A stretch of 64,000 nt of DNA from the NCBI RefSeq assembly GCF_002167005.1, contig NZ_NHTN01000017.1, positions 22,622-86,621 of the forward strand, read 5' to 3'. This DNA comes from Indiicoccus explosivorum. GTDB lineage: Bacteria; Bacillota; Bacilli; Bacillales_A; Planococcaceae. Within the stretch, counting starts at the first letter, position 1; each line of letters opens with the position of its first letter. Of this stretch, positions 25,341 to 34,111 are shown piece by piece. The notes under the pieces are model-generated. The model had not been told where the DNA came from, searched no databases, and was given only the letters and a program-made list of their open reading frames with translations. Made by a program: the position numbers and the translations under genes.

Positions 25341-25392
25341 TCGATCGGCGAAATGGAAGCGAGCAGGAAGTGCAGGCATGGATCAAGACAAA

Positions 25393-25420
25393 ATAAAAAG
25401 CAGAGGATTTCTCCTCTGCT
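25393..25420 (-). terminator. Terminator after speD
   Basis: AGCAGAGGA-GAAA-TCCTCTGCT forms a perfect 9-bp stem followed by TTTTTATTTT on the minus strand. Confidence 0.9.
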
Positions 25421-25444
25421 CTCCGCCTATGTTATCCCCATGGA

Positions 25445-25828
25445 TCAGGCGCTGGCAATGACTTTTGTTTTACCGATACTGACTGGTCCCATGCCGCGCG
25501 GCACTTCGACGACTTCACGGTGCTGCGAGCCGAGTGCGTCTGCAATATAATCGGCGGCAATTGTCGGATCAAGATCGCCGCATGTATAGACATCGATGCT
25601 TGCGTAACCGTGTTCCGGGAAGCTGTGGATCGTGAGGTGGGACTCTGAGATGATGACCACACCGCTCACGCCTTGAGGCGCAAACTTGTGAAAAGCCACT
25701 TCCCGGACTTCCGCTCCCGATTTAAGCGCTGCGTCCACAAAAGTCTGCTCAATAAAATCCATGTCGTTTAATTTGTCGAATTCACACTGCCAAAGTTCTG
25801 CGATTACGTGACGTCCCATTGTTTCCAA
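25445..25828 (-). CDS. speD: S-adenosylmethionine decarboxylase proenzyme
   Basis: 127 residues, as in B. subtilis SpeD (126). The enzyme makes decarboxylated SAM for spermidine synthesis. The self-processing site is [18 protein letters not shown]: cleavage before the Ser creates the pyruvoyl group; the catalytic Cys lies in VYTCGDLDP. The start is TTG at 25828, giving [13 protein letters not shown], with AAAGGGGG 8 bases upstream; a longer ATG frame to 25876 has no similarity. It has its own promoter, a ~140-base structured leader and its own terminator, so it is monocistronic. Confidence 0.94.
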   Translation of the reverse strand: METMGRHVIAELWQCEFDKLNDMDFIEQTFVDAALKSGAEVREVAFHKFAPQGVSGVVIISESHLTIHSFPEHGYASIDVYTCGDLDPTIAADYIADALGSQHREVVEVPRGMGPVSIGKTKVIASA

Positions 25829-25968
25829 GGTTCGTTTCCCCCTTTGAGTAATTGGTTTATTCAAAGTGACTACCACGGGGGAAAGTTAGTCCGGAGAGGT
25901 CCTAACCCTTTAAGTAGCCTCGTGAATGGTTTACGGGTCAGTTTTCCATCCCCCTCAACAAGTTCACG
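25829..25968 (-). promoter_or_regulatory. Structured speD 5' leader with competing pairings over the ribosome binding site
   Basis: The leader can form a perfect 8-bp helix CTCGTGAA (25963-25970) with TTCACGAG (25919-25926). TTTCCCCC (25877-25884) is perfectly complementary to GGGGGAAA (25835-25842), which contains part of the Shine-Dalgarno, and also to an upstream GGGGGA (25949-25954). These two pairings exclude each other, as in translational switches. The structures were found by eye and not energy-modelled; a ligand is unknown. Confidence 0.5.
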
Positions 25969-25974
25969 AGAACC

Positions 25975-26003
25975 ATTATATGATGTACGTACGTCAATTG
26001 CAA
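25975..26003 (-). promoter_or_regulatory. Promoter of speD
   Basis: Minus strand -35 TTGCAA (25998-26003), 17-base spacer, -10 TATAAT (25975-25980). It predicts a transcript start near 25968 and a ~140-base leader. Confidence 0.75.
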
Positions 26004-26029
26004 CAAAAAAGATTGATTTCCATCCAGCA

Positions 26030-26062
26030 CGAAAAACCGCACTGTCCTTTTCGGTCAGTACG
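26030..26062 (-). terminator. Terminator after gapB
   Basis: CCGTACTG/CAGTGCGG with an inner CC/GG pair (one A.A mismatch) is followed by TTTTT on the minus strand, 24 bases past the gapB stop. Confidence 0.8.
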
Positions 26063-26085
26063 GCTTCATCAATTCGGGTTCCGGT

Positions 26086-27105
26086 TTAAAGCGCTTTTGC
26101 GTAAAGCCCCTTCGCGACTTTCTTCGTCAGGTCGACAACCCGGGCGGAATAGCCCCATTCGTTGTCATACCAGGCAAGCACTTTCACTTTCCGGTCGCCG
26201 ATGACCATCGTCGACAGTCCGTCGATCGTCGCGGAAGCGCTTGTCGTATTGAAATCAACCGACACGAGCGGTTCCATCGTCACATGCAGAATATCCTTCA
26301 GCTCCTGCGCGGCCGCCCGTTCAAAAGCGGCGTTCACTTCTTCCGCCGTCACTTCCTGTTCCAGATCCACGACAAGATCCACGAGCGATACGTTCGGTGT
26401 CGGAACCCGGAGAGCCATGCCGTGAAGTTTTCCTTTCAGCTCAGGAAGCACCAATGACAGCGCTTTCGCGGCGCCTGTCGAAGTCGGGATGATCGATTCG
26501 CCGGCGGCCCGCGCCCGGCGGAGGTCCTTATGGGGATTGTCGAGGTTCTTCTGGTCGTTCGTGTAGGCATGGACGGTCGTCATCAGCCCGTTCTCGATGC
26601 CGAATGCGTCGTTCAGCACTTTCGCGACCGGGGCGAGACAGTTGGTCGTGCAGCTGGCATTCGAAATAATGTCATGCTTTTCCACGTCCAGCTTGTCATC
26701 GTTCACTCCGACGACGATGGTGACATCTTCATCTTTGCCCGGCGCTGTCAGAATCACTTTTTTTGCTCCGGCTTCCAGATGGAGAGCGGCTTTATCGCGG
26801 GCATTGAATTTACCCGTCGCTTCGATTACGATATCGACGCCCAGCTCTTCCCATGGCAAGTTCAGCGGATCCCGTTCACCCAGAAGCTTCACACGCTTGC
26901 CGTTGACGATCAGCGCATCTTCTTCCGCGAAAACTTCCCCGTCGAACCGTCCGTGATTGGTATCGTACTTTATTAAGTGGGCAAGTGTTTCAGCCGGGTA
27001 GCTGGCGTTCACCGCTACAATGGAAAAATTCTCTTCAAGAATCGCCTGTCGGAATACCATCCGGCCGATACGGCCAAAGCCATTTATGGCAATCGAAACT
27101 GTCAT
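26086..27105 (-). CDS. gapB: NADP-type gluconeogenic glyceraldehyde-3-phosphate dehydrogenase GapB
   Basis: 339 residues. The Rossmann start [15 protein letters not shown], the active-site [15 protein letters not shown] (Cys about 152), and [24 protein letters not shown] and WYDNEWGYS are intact. It resembles GapB rather than GapA: the residue pattern after strand 2 is [13 protein letters not shown], without the acidic residue used to bind NAD, and the gene lies next to speD as in B. subtilis. GapB works in gluconeogenesis. I placed the start at ATG 27105 (GGAGG 8 bases upstream). Two CcpN-like sites lie upstream. Confidence 0.93.
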   Translation of the reverse strand: MTVSIAINGFGRIGRMVFRQAILEENFSIVAVNASYPAETLAHLIKYDTNHGRFDGEVFAEEDALIVNGKRVKLLGERDPLNLPWEELGVDIVIEATGKFNARDKAALHLEAGAKKVILTAPGKDEDVTIVVGVNDDKLDVEKHDIISNASCTTNCLAPVAKVLNDAFGIENGLMTTVHAYTNDQKNLDNPHKDLRRARAAGESIIPTSTGAAKALSLVLPELKGKLHGMALRVPTPNVSLVDLVVDLEQEVTAEEVNAAFERAAAQELKDILHVTMEPLVSVDFNTTSASATIDGLSTMVIGDRKVKVLAWYDNEWGYSARVVDLTKKVAKGLYAKAL

Positions 27106-27124
27106 AACCGAAGCCTCCAATAAT

Positions 27125-27168
27125 TGAGTTATACTTTTATAGCCTTTTCATGCGAATAGTATAACATA
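27125..27168 (-). promoter_or_regulatory. gapB promoter region with two CcpN-like sites
   Basis: TATGTTATACT (27158-27168, minus strand) fits the CcpN consensus TRTGHYATAYW (from memory) exactly and contains a TATACT -10 box. A second, oppositely oriented copy TGAGTTATACT (27125-27135, plus strand) fits 10 of 11 positions, about three helical turns away. CcpN represses gapB and pckA on glucose in B. subtilis. The assignment is inferred. Confidence 0.6.
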
Positions 27169-27213
27169 ATTCATCACTTCCAGGTCCAGTTTTTTGAATA
27201 ATAACCGTTCTTT

Positions 27214-27819
27214 TCAGCCAGCGGCTTTCCATTGACGTAAAATAGCCTCCAGCTGCTGTTCCGTTTCAGCCAATGTCCCGTTATTGTAGATCACGGCATC
27301 CGCCCCCTGCTCTTTTGTCGAAAGGGGCAGCTGCGAGGAGATGCGTGCCCGTGCCTCCTTTTCCGTGAGCCGGTTCCTCTCCATGAGGCGGGCGAGCTGG
27401 TTCTCTTCCGTTACGCTGACGACGAGCACTTTGTCGACGAAATGCTGGAGCCTGCTTTCAAACAAAAGGGGGATATCCATGATGACGGTATCCGCTCCGT
27501 TTTCCAGCCATCCATCGCGCTGGCGCAGCATTTCCTGTCGGATGGCCGGGTGCATGACTTCGTTCAGCTGCCGCCGGCTGACCGGGTCATTGAAAATCCG
27601 TTCCCCGAGTTTTTCCCGGTCGAGCGTTCCGTCCGGCCGGATCACTTCCTGTCCGAACAGGCGGCGGACGTCATTGAGCGTTTCCGAGCCGGGTTCAACG
27701 ACGAGCCTCGCGACTTCATCCGCATCCACGACCGGGTATCCTTTGTTTTTCAGCATTGCCGCCACGGTGCTTTTGCCGCTGGCGATGCTGCCTGTCAAAC
27801 CGATGATCATCTTCACCAC
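27214..27819 (-). CDS. coaE: Dephospho-CoA kinase
   Basis: 201 residues, the normal size. It performs the last step of coenzyme A synthesis, phosphorylating dephospho-CoA with ATP. The P-loop GLTGSIASGKST is at about 7-18; DADEVAR (about 33-39) and the LID-region RNRLTEKEARARISSQLP are typical. The GTG at 27819 directly follows the mutM TGA; the ATG at 27810 is an alternative start. Either way translation is coupled to mutM. B. subtilis ytaF, which lies between the two, is missing here. Confidence 0.94.
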   Translation of the reverse strand: MVKMIIGLTGSIASGKSTVAAMLKNKGYPVVDADEVARLVVEPGSETLNDVRRLFGQEVIRPDGTLDREKLGERIFNDPVSRRQLNEVMHPAIRQEMLRQRDGWLENGADTVIMDIPLLFESRLQHFVDKVLVVSVTEENQLARLMERNRLTEKEARARISSQLPLSTKEQGADAVIYNNGTLAETEQQLEAILRQWKAAG

Positions 27820-28689
27820 TCACTTTTGGCAGGAAGGACAAAATACGGATGTCCGTCCGCCGATAGTCATTTTTTCTGTCTCAGCGCCGCAATCCGGGCA
27901 CTGTTTTTTGCCGTACATTTTCAGCCGGTGCTGCATGCTGCCGGATTCACCGTTAATGTTCCGATAGTCGGAAATCGTGCTGCCCCCCGCTTCAATGCTT
28001 TCTGCAAGTATGCTGGAAACCGTTCGGAAGAGTGCGGTTTTCTGTTCTTCCGGCAAGTCGCCCGCCTGCCTGTCCGGCCTTATCTTCTCCCGGAACAGCG
28101 CTTCCGTGGCGTATATATTGCCGCAGCCGGAAATCACTTGGCCGTCCATGATCACTTCCTTGATCGGCTTGCGCGCATACTTCGGCCGGTTGCTCATATC
28201 GAGAAAATGATGCAGGGCGTCTTCCCCGAACGGCTCCGGGGCCATCAGGAGCAGTGGCGGGTACCCGCTTTCATCCTGCAGAAGCCGCATCTCGCCGAAG
28301 CGGCGGATATCCGAATAAACGAATAGGCTGCCGTCATCAAGTGTGAATACGATGTGCACATGCCGCCTGAACTTCTCCTCCCGTATACCATCGAGCGCTT
28401 CCACATGGAACCAGGCGCCGGTCATCCCGAGATGATTGATGAACAGGAACGGCCCTTCTTTTTCCATCATGAAATAAATGTATTTGCTCCTCCGTTCCAC
28501 GGATCGGAAAGTGGCACCGGTCATTTCTTCGATGAATGCGTCTTCGGTAATCCGTTTCAGGATGGCATCCTTCCCTCCGGCTTTCGATTCCCTGACCGTT
28601 TCGGAGACCGTCACTTCCTGTACGGTCCTCCCTTCAACGGCCGGCCGGATGAGCCGGACCACCCCTTCCACTTCCGGTAATTCCGGCAT
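27820..28689 (-). CDS. mutM: Formamidopyrimidine-DNA glycosylase (Fpg/MutM)
   Basis: 289 residues. It excises 8-oxoguanine and FaPy bases and nicks the site. The catalytic N-terminal proline motif MPELPEVE is intact, with the H2TH region (YATEALFREKIRP) at about 170-182 and a C-terminal zinc finger CPDCG...CPSCQ (about 262-287). ATG at 28689 has AAGGAGG upstream. It follows polA and precedes coaE, the B. subtilis order. Confidence 0.96.
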   Translation of the reverse strand: MPELPEVEGVVRLIRPAVEGRTVQEVTVSETVRESKAGGKDAILKRITEDAFIEEMTGATFRSVERRSKYIYFMMEKEGPFLFINHLGMTGAWFHVEALDGIREEKFRRHVHIVFTLDDGSLFVYSDIRRFGEMRLLQDESGYPPLLLMAPEPFGEDALHHFLDMSNRPKYARKPIKEVIMDGQVISGCGNIYATEALFREKIRPDRQAGDLPEEQKTALFRTVSSILAESIEAGGSTISDYRNINGESGSMQHRLKMYGKKQCPDCGAETEKMTIGGRTSVFCPSCQK

Positions 28690-28776
28690 CAGTCATCCTC
28701 CTTGTCCTTTTCAATCCAGTGAATCATTAATCCCGGTCCTTCTTGGCACAACGAAAACCCTAAAAGTTTCCTTCTT

Positions 28777-31404
28777 TTATTTCGTATCGAACCAGGTGTC
28801 GCCGTAAGCGAAATCGACTTTCAGCGGCACATTCAGCGCTACAGCCGATTCCATCATCTCCGGCACAAGGGTTTTCAGTATTTCCACTTCTTCAGGCGGC
28901 GCCTCAAAAATGAGTTCGTCATGCACTTGGAGAAGAAGGCGGGTCTTCAGCCCTTCCCGTTCCAGTGCGCCGGCCATATCGAGCATCGCTTTTTTGATAA
29001 TATCCGCCGCGCTTCCTTGGATCGGCGTGTTCATCGCAGTCCGTTCAGCGAAGCTGCGCATATTGAAGTTGGAGCTGTTGATTTCCGGTAAGTAACGCCG
29101 GCGGTTCATCAATGTCGTCACATAGCCGTCCTTTTTCGCCTGTTTGACGATTTCCTCCATGTATTTCCGGACTCCCGGAAAACTCGACAAATACCGGTCG
29201 ATGAATTCCCCCGCTTCCTTCCGGGTGATCTTCAGGCTCTCGGACAGTCCGTACTCGCTGATGCCGTACACAATCCCGAAGTTGACCGCCTTCGCGACAC
29301 GCCGCATGTTCGGCGTCACCTCTTCAGGTTCTGTACCGAACACGTCCACAGCTGTCGCTGTGTGGATATCCTGGCCGGTCCGGAAAGCCTCGATCAGACC
29401 TTCGTCTTCCGAGATGTGCGCGAGGACGCGGAGTTCGATCTGCGAGTAATCCGCTGCTACCATGACCCATCCCGGTTCTGACGGGATGAACGCTTTCCGG
29501 ATCTTCCGCCCTTCCTCGAGCCGGACCGGAATGTTCTGCAGGTTCGGGTTGATTGAGCTGAGCCGTCCTGTCTGCGTCAGCGCCTGCTGGAACCGGGTGT
29601 GGATCTTTCCGTCCTCGTGGATCTCTTTCAACAGACCTTCGATATAAGTCGACAGCAGTTTGCCGAGCTGCCGGTACAGCAGGATCTGTCCGATGATCGG
29701 ATGCTTGCCTTCGAGTTTTTCCAGTACGTCCGCCGCAGTCGAGTAGCCCGTTTTCGTCTTCTTGATCGCCGGAAGCCCCAGTTTTTCGAACAGGATGACG
29801 CCGAGCTGTTTCGGTGAATTGATGTTGAATGTTTCGCCGGCCGCCTCGTGGATATCCGCTTCGATCTGACCCAGCTTCTGTGCGAGGTCCTCTCCCATCG
29901 CCTTGAGCTGGGCGCTGTCCACCCGGACACCGAGCGATTCCATCCCTCCGAGGATCACCGCCAGCGGCAGTTCGAGTTCATGGTACAGGGAAAACTGTTC
30001 ATTCCCCTTCAGCTTCTCCTCGATCACCGGCCGAACTTCCCAGACCGCTTTCGCTTTTCGGGCGATATGTTCGTGGAGGATGCTGTCGAACGGCACAGCC
30101 CGCTTGGCGCCTTTGCCGTAGACTTGATCATCCGTCGATACGGCCGAATAGCCGTACTCGCGGACAATGTTCGGCAAGTCAGTATGCGTCAGCGAAGGAT
30201 TGTCGATATACGCGCCGAGCATCAGATCCGCTTCCGCGCCTTCCAGTCCGATGCCGAGCCGGTGAAGGGCGGCGGCAGCCGCTTTCGAATCAGACAAATA
30301 CTTTTTCTTCGCGGGGTCTTCAAGCCATGCTTTCAGCGGAGCGGACTCCTGGAGCGCTTCCGCCGGGAAGACATAAATCCCTTTATCATCTGCCAGCGCC
30401 AGCCCAAGAACAGGGGCAGTGTGATACTGCTCTCCGTCTATTTCGATCTGGACGGCCATTTCATCCCCCAGGAATTCCCCGCCGTCCTCCGGAGAAACGG
30501 TCGTAAATTCAATTTCCTGTCGCTCTTCCGTTATTTCTTCAGCGGGCGCATCCAGCTTGGCAAGAAGCGATTTGAACGCAAGCTCCTGCCAGATGCCTTT
30601 CAGCTGGTCCATATCAGGGCCCGAGTAGGTAAGATCCTCCAGCCTGATTTCCACTGGCGCCTGCCGTTCGATGGTCGCAAGCTTTTTGCTGATACGGGCG
30701 GATTCCTCGTTCTGTTCCAGCTTTTCTTTCAGCTTTCCTTTCAGCTGCCCGATGTTTTCATAAACCCCTTCCACACTTCCGTGCTGGGCAAGAAGTTTCA
30801 AGGCGGTTTTTTCACCGACGCCGGGGACTCCCGGAATATTATCGGAAGCGTCTCCCATCAGCCCTTTCATGTCGATGATCTGTTCCGGGGACAGCCCGTA
30901 CTTTTCCCGTACATGTTCGACTGTGTACTTCTCGATATCCGTTATCCCTTTTTTCGTAATGTAAACGGATGTGGAAGGAGAAGCGAGCTGCGTGAGGTCC
31001 TTGTCTCCAGAAATGACTATGACTTCATCACCCGCTTCTTCCGCTTCCCGGCTGAGCGTTCCGATGATGTCATCCGCTTCATAATTGGGCAATTCATAAC
31101 TTTTGATCTTGTACGCCTCAATCAGTTTTTTCAAGTGAGGAAACTGTTCCGACAGCTCGGGCGGCGTCTTTTGACGTCCGCCTTTATATTCCCCGAACGT
31201 CTCATGCCGGAACGTCGTCTTACCCGCATCGAAAGCGACCAGCATGTGGGTCGGGTTTTCCTCTTCCAGTATTTTTTGAAGCATCATCGTGAAGCCGTAA
31301 ACCGCATTCGTATGGATCCCCTGATCGTTCGTCAGCAGCGGCAGTGCGAAAAACGCACGGTACGCCAGACTGTTGCCGTCGAGGAGCAATAATTTCTTCG
31401 TCAC
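28777..31404 (-). CDS. polA: DNA polymerase I
   Basis: 875 residues (B. subtilis PolA 880). Domains: 5' nuclease (about 1-290, LLLDGNSLAYRAFF, NYEADDIIGTL, GDASDNIPGVPGVG), a degenerate 3'-5' exonuclease-like region (about 310-465, lacking the DxE set, as in other Bacilli), and family A polymerase (about 470-875) with motif A ADYSQIELRVLAH, motif B RRVAKAVNFGIVYG and motif C LLQVHDELIFE. It processes Okazaki fragments and fills repair gaps. The start is GTG at 31404, 8 bases after AAAGGGG. Confidence 0.97.
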   Translation of the reverse strand: MTKKLLLLDGNSLAYRAFFALPLLTNDQGIHTNAVYGFTMMLQKILEEENPTHMLVAFDAGKTTFRHETFGEYKGGRQKTPPELSEQFPHLKKLIEAYKIKSYELPNYEADDIIGTLSREAEEAGDEVIVISGDKDLTQLASPSTSVYITKKGITDIEKYTVEHVREKYGLSPEQIIDMKGLMGDASDNIPGVPGVGEKTALKLLAQHGSVEGVYENIGQLKGKLKEKLEQNEESARISKKLATIERQAPVEIRLEDLTYSGPDMDQLKGIWQELAFKSLLAKLDAPAEEITEERQEIEFTTVSPEDGGEFLGDEMAVQIEIDGEQYHTAPVLGLALADDKGIYVFPAEALQESAPLKAWLEDPAKKKYLSDSKAAAAALHRLGIGLEGAEADLMLGAYIDNPSLTHTDLPNIVREYGYSAVSTDDQVYGKGAKRAVPFDSILHEHIARKAKAVWEVRPVIEEKLKGNEQFSLYHELELPLAVILGGMESLGVRVDSAQLKAMGEDLAQKLGQIEADIHEAAGETFNINSPKQLGVILFEKLGLPAIKKTKTGYSTAADVLEKLEGKHPIIGQILLYRQLGKLLSTYIEGLLKEIHEDGKIHTRFQQALTQTGRLSSINPNLQNIPVRLEEGRKIRKAFIPSEPGWVMVAADYSQIELRVLAHISEDEGLIEAFRTGQDIHTATAVDVFGTEPEEVTPNMRRVAKAVNFGIVYGISEYGLSESLKITRKEAGEFIDRYLSSFPGVRKYMEEIVKQAKKDGYVTTLMNRRRYLPEINSSNFNMRSFAERTAMNTPIQGSAADIIKKAMLDMAGALEREGLKTRLLLQVHDELIFEAPPEEVEILKTLVPEMMESAVALNVPLKVDFAYGDTWFDTK

Positions 31405-31425
31405 GTCCTAAACCCCTTTCAACTC

Positions 31426-31481
31426 AAAAACCGTCATTTCCTTTAGTTTACCACGAGGGCAAACCGAAAAGAAAATGACGG
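31426..31481 (-). terminator. Probable terminator after phoR
   Basis: Inverted CCGTCATTT and AAATGACGG, with further pairing of CTTT/AAAG inside, are followed by TTTTTG on the minus strand. The loop is long. It separates phoPR from polA. Confidence 0.6.
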
Positions 31482-31492
31482 CGGAAACTGCA

Positions 31493-32905
31493 CTATTCCG
31501 GATGTTTCCGCGGAAGTCTCACGCGGAAAACAGTTCCTTTTCCATACTCGCTTTCAACCTCGATCCGGCCGGCATGCGCTTCAGTCAAGTGCTTCACAAT
31601 CGCAAGCCCAAGCCCGGTCCCACCGGAATTCCTACTTCGGGCCCGGTCCACCCGGTAAAACCGTTCGAAAATCCGCGGGATGTCTTCAGGAGGGATGCCG
31701 ATCCCCTCATCCGCCACTTCAATTGCCACTTCCTCTTCCGAACCTGTCACCCGGATGGTGACCGCTGTTCCTTCCGGCGAATAAACGATGGCATTCGACA
31801 GAAGGTTCGACACCACCTGCAGCAATCGGTCGGCGTCCGCCTCGATGAAGCAGTCCCCTTCGGTTTCCAGGCAAACTTCGATCTCTTTGTCCGCCGCTGC
31901 CAGCTGGACACCTTCCATTGCACGGGCAGCGACCGCGCATATATCTGTCCGGCTCAGATTCAAATGGAAGCCTGACTGCTCGATTTTCGAGAGATCAAGC
32001 AGATCCTGGATGAGCAGCATGATCCGGTTGCTCTCTTTCTGGATGATCTCGAGGAACACGATCAGTGAGGCAGAATCCTGATACGCACCGTCCAGCAGTG
32101 TTTCAGTAAACCCCTTGATTGAGGTTACCGGCGTGCGGAGTTCGTGGGATACGTTGGCGACGAAATCTTTCCGGATCTGCTCCAATTTCTTCAGTTCCGT
32201 AATATCATGGAGAACGATTACGATTCCCAGCCATTTGCCGTGACCGCCGATCACCGGTGCCCCGTATACCGCAAAATGCCTCGTATATACGCCCCGCGTC
32301 ACAGTCAGCTGTGTGTTCGCGGGGTCTTCCGACAAGAAGATCTGGTCGATGAATGAGATGAGGCTGGCGGGAAGTTCCGCTTCACGATACCGCTGATCCT
32401 GCAGTTCACCCGCCTCCAAACCGAAGGAAGCGGCGAAGGATTTGTTGATCAGGGATACTCTCCCACTCCGCCCGATCATGATCAGGCCGCTTCCCATATG
32501 CTCGATCAAGGTTTTCAGTCGCTCCTGTTCCAGCTCCCGGAGAGCGGAAATGTCCTGGAGATTCCTCGCCAGGACATTGATCGCGGTCCCGAGCTGAAGC
32601 TGCCGGCCGGAACGCGTTTCCGGTGCCCTCGCTTCGTAATTCCCTTTCGCCAGCTCGATTGCCGTCGCCGCGGCCGCTTCGGTCGGCTGCGCATACACGT
32701 TGATCAGCCGCGACCCGAAAATCCAGTTCAGCAGCATCCCCAAAATGAACAGCAGACCGAGCACGAGCCACAGGATGTCCTGACGCGCTTCTTGTCCGTC
32801 CCCATAAAGCGGAAAAAGCTGCCCGACCATCAGAAAAAGGCCGGCCAGCAGCGTACTGCTCCATGTCATGTAAAGAAAAAGGAGCCTGGTTTTCAGTGAC
32901 TTCAT
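31493..32905 (-). CDS. phoR: PhoR-type sensor histidine kinase with minimal extracellular loop
   Basis: 470 residues, against about 579 in B. subtilis PhoR. Two membrane helices (about 8-27 and 45-66) are separated by only about 15 outside residues, so the extracytoplasmic PAS-like sensor of B. subtilis is absent. HAMP (about 66-118), cytoplasmic PAS (about 125-230), HisKA with NVSHELRTPVTSIKGF (His near 247), and HATPase with the N, G1 (DEGIGIP), F and G2 (GGTGLGLAI) boxes follow. It overlaps the phoP stop by four bases (ATGA). The partner and gene order identify it as the phosphate-starvation kinase. Confidence 0.9.
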   Translation of the reverse strand: MKSLKTRLLFLYMTWSSTLLAGLFLMVGQLFPLYGDGQEARQDILWLVLGLLFILGMLLNWIFGSRLINVYAQPTEAAAATAIELAKGNYEARAPETRSGRQLQLGTAINVLARNLQDISALRELEQERLKTLIEHMGSGLIMIGRSGRVSLINKSFAASFGLEAGELQDQRYREAELPASLISFIDQIFLSEDPANTQLTVTRGVYTRHFAVYGAPVIGGHGKWLGIVIVLHDITELKKLEQIRKDFVANVSHELRTPVTSIKGFTETLLDGAYQDSASLIVFLEIIQKESNRIMLLIQDLLDLSKIEQSGFHLNLSRTDICAVAARAMEGVQLAAADKEIEVCLETEGDCFIEADADRLLQVVSNLLSNAIVYSPEGTAVTIRVTGSEEEVAIEVADEGIGIPPEDIPRIFERFYRVDRARSRNSGGTGLGLAIVKHLTEAHAGRIEVESEYGKGTVFRVRLPRKHPE

Positions 32906-33606
32906 ACCGGTTTCGGCTCCTCGAATTTGTAGCCGAGGCCCCTAATCGTTTTGATGAACTGCGGTTTTCGGCTGTTCTCTTCAATCTTTTCGCGCAAATG
33001 ACTGATGTGCACGTCGACAATCCGCGTATCTCCGGCAAAATCATACTGCCAGACCGCACTCAGCAGCTGATCGCGTGTCAGGACCCGGTTCCGATTTTCC
33101 ATCAAGTATACAAGCAGCTCAAATTCCTTCGGTGTGAATTCCAGCGGTTTTTTATTCAGGAAAACCTCGAATTTGGACGGGAACACTTCCAGTCCGCCGA
33201 TGGTCAGCCGGTCTGTCTCGGGCTCTTCGGGTGCGGCATGTTCAGTCCGCCGGAGTACCGCCCGGATGCGGGCCGCCACTTCCCTCGGGCTGAACGGCTT
33301 CGTCATGTAATCATCCGCTCCCAGTTCCAGGCCGAGCACTTTATCCACTTCATCATCTCTCGCTGTCAGCATAATAATCGGGATGTCGATCTTCTGCTGC
33401 CGCAGCGCTTTGCAGACTTCCATGCCGTCCATTTGGGGAAGCATCAGATCCAAGACGATCAGGGCCGGCTGTTCTTCGACCGCGAGGTGCAAACCCGTCT
33501 GGCCGTCGTGGGCCACAATCGTCTCGTATCCCGCCTGTTTCAGATTATAAGAAAGCAGTGTCGCAATGGATTCCTCGTCTTCTACAATCAGCAATTTTTT
33601 TGTCAT
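32902..33606 (-). CDS. phoP: Phosphate regulon response regulator PhoP
   Basis: 234 residues, OmpR/PhoB subfamily. The receiver domain (about 1-115) has VEDE at 8-11, phospho-acceptor Asp53 in LIVLDLMLPQMDG, and Lys in MTKPFS. The winged-helix DNA-binding domain (about 135-232) includes LTPKEFELLVYL-like FTPKEFELL and DTRIVDVHISHLREKIE. I chose ATG at 33606 with GGAG 7 bases before; the upstream ATG at 33624 lacks a suitable site. phoR follows with a four-base overlap. Confidence 0.94.
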   Translation of the reverse strand: MTKKLLIVEDEESIATLLSYNLKQAGYETIVAHDGQTGLHLAVEEQPALIVLDLMLPQMDGMEVCKALRQQKIDIPIIMLTARDDEVDKVLGLELGADDYMTKPFSPREVAARIRAVLRRTEHAAPEEPETDRLTIGGLEVFPSKFEVFLNKKPLEFTPKEFELLVYLMENRNRVLTRDQLLSAVWQYDFAGDTRIVDVHISHLREKIEENSRKPQFIKTIRGLGYKFEEPKPV

Positions 33607-33634
33607 CTGCGTCTCCATTTCCATCTCCCGCCGG

Positions 33635-34111
33635 TCAGAAGTTATCCATTGTCTGGGTCGTCAGGCCATCGATCAGTTTCGGCGGATGCGCTTTGATCTG
33701 CCCTTCGACCACTTGCTCACCGTCTTCATTTTCAGCCGTCACGCGGACGGTCACTTCATTACGGGCGACATCCACTTCCGTCACTTCCAGCAGAAAATCC
33801 ACAGTGGAGTAGTGGTACACCGGCCGTACGAACTTCAATTGCTGTTCGGTCACGTGAGAGCCGGGACCCGGCAGGTACTTCGAAATGGCGGATGTCAGAA
33901 TGCCTGTCAGCATGACGGTCGGCACGATGGGCTTCTCATACGTCGTCCTGGAGGCGAAATCGTGCTGGATATACAAGGGATTCCCATCATTCGTCAGCCC
34001 CAGATAAAGCAGGAGATCCTTGTCCTCGATGTTTTCGGTCAATTTCAGTTTCTCGCCTACAGAGATGTCCTCTATTTTCCGTCCAAGCTTGCGCTTTTTA
34101 CCCAACAGCAA
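33635..34111 (-). CDS. MaoC-like (R)-enoyl-CoA hydratase family protein
   Basis: 158 residues with a hot-dog MaoC dehydratase pattern: TENIEDKDLLLYLGLTNDGNP, a DFA..T.YEKPIVPTVMLTGI segment (about 51-72), and the C-terminal GQIKAHP. The usual catalytic D-x(4)-H of hydratase 2 (NPLYIQHDFA: Asn-Pro-..His) appears as N-D-G-N-P-L-Y-I-Q-H, which keeps the D and H. Possible roles are fatty acid hydration or dehydration; substrate unknown. It lies between phoP and mdh, is not there in B. subtilis, and precedes phoP by 28 bases, so it may share its transcript. Confidence 0.78.
   Translation of the reverse strand: MLLGKKRKLGRKIEDISVGEKLKLTENIEDKDLLLYLGLTNDGNPLYIQHDFASRTTYEKPIVPTVMLTGILTSAISKYLPGPGSHVTEQQLKFVRPVYHYSTVDFLLEVTEVDVARNEVTVRVTAENEDGEQVVEGQIKAHPPKLIDGLTTQTMDNF

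Noticed and set aside
26080..26100. AAAGCGCTTT near the gapB stop as a catabolite-response site
   Set aside because: It lies within the last codons of gapB, matches the consensus poorly, and is far from any promoter.
29848..31392. A 514-codon plus-strand frame opposite polA
   Set aside because: Antisense shadow of polA with the same composition artefact; similar long shadows lie opposite thrS, dnaE and pyk.
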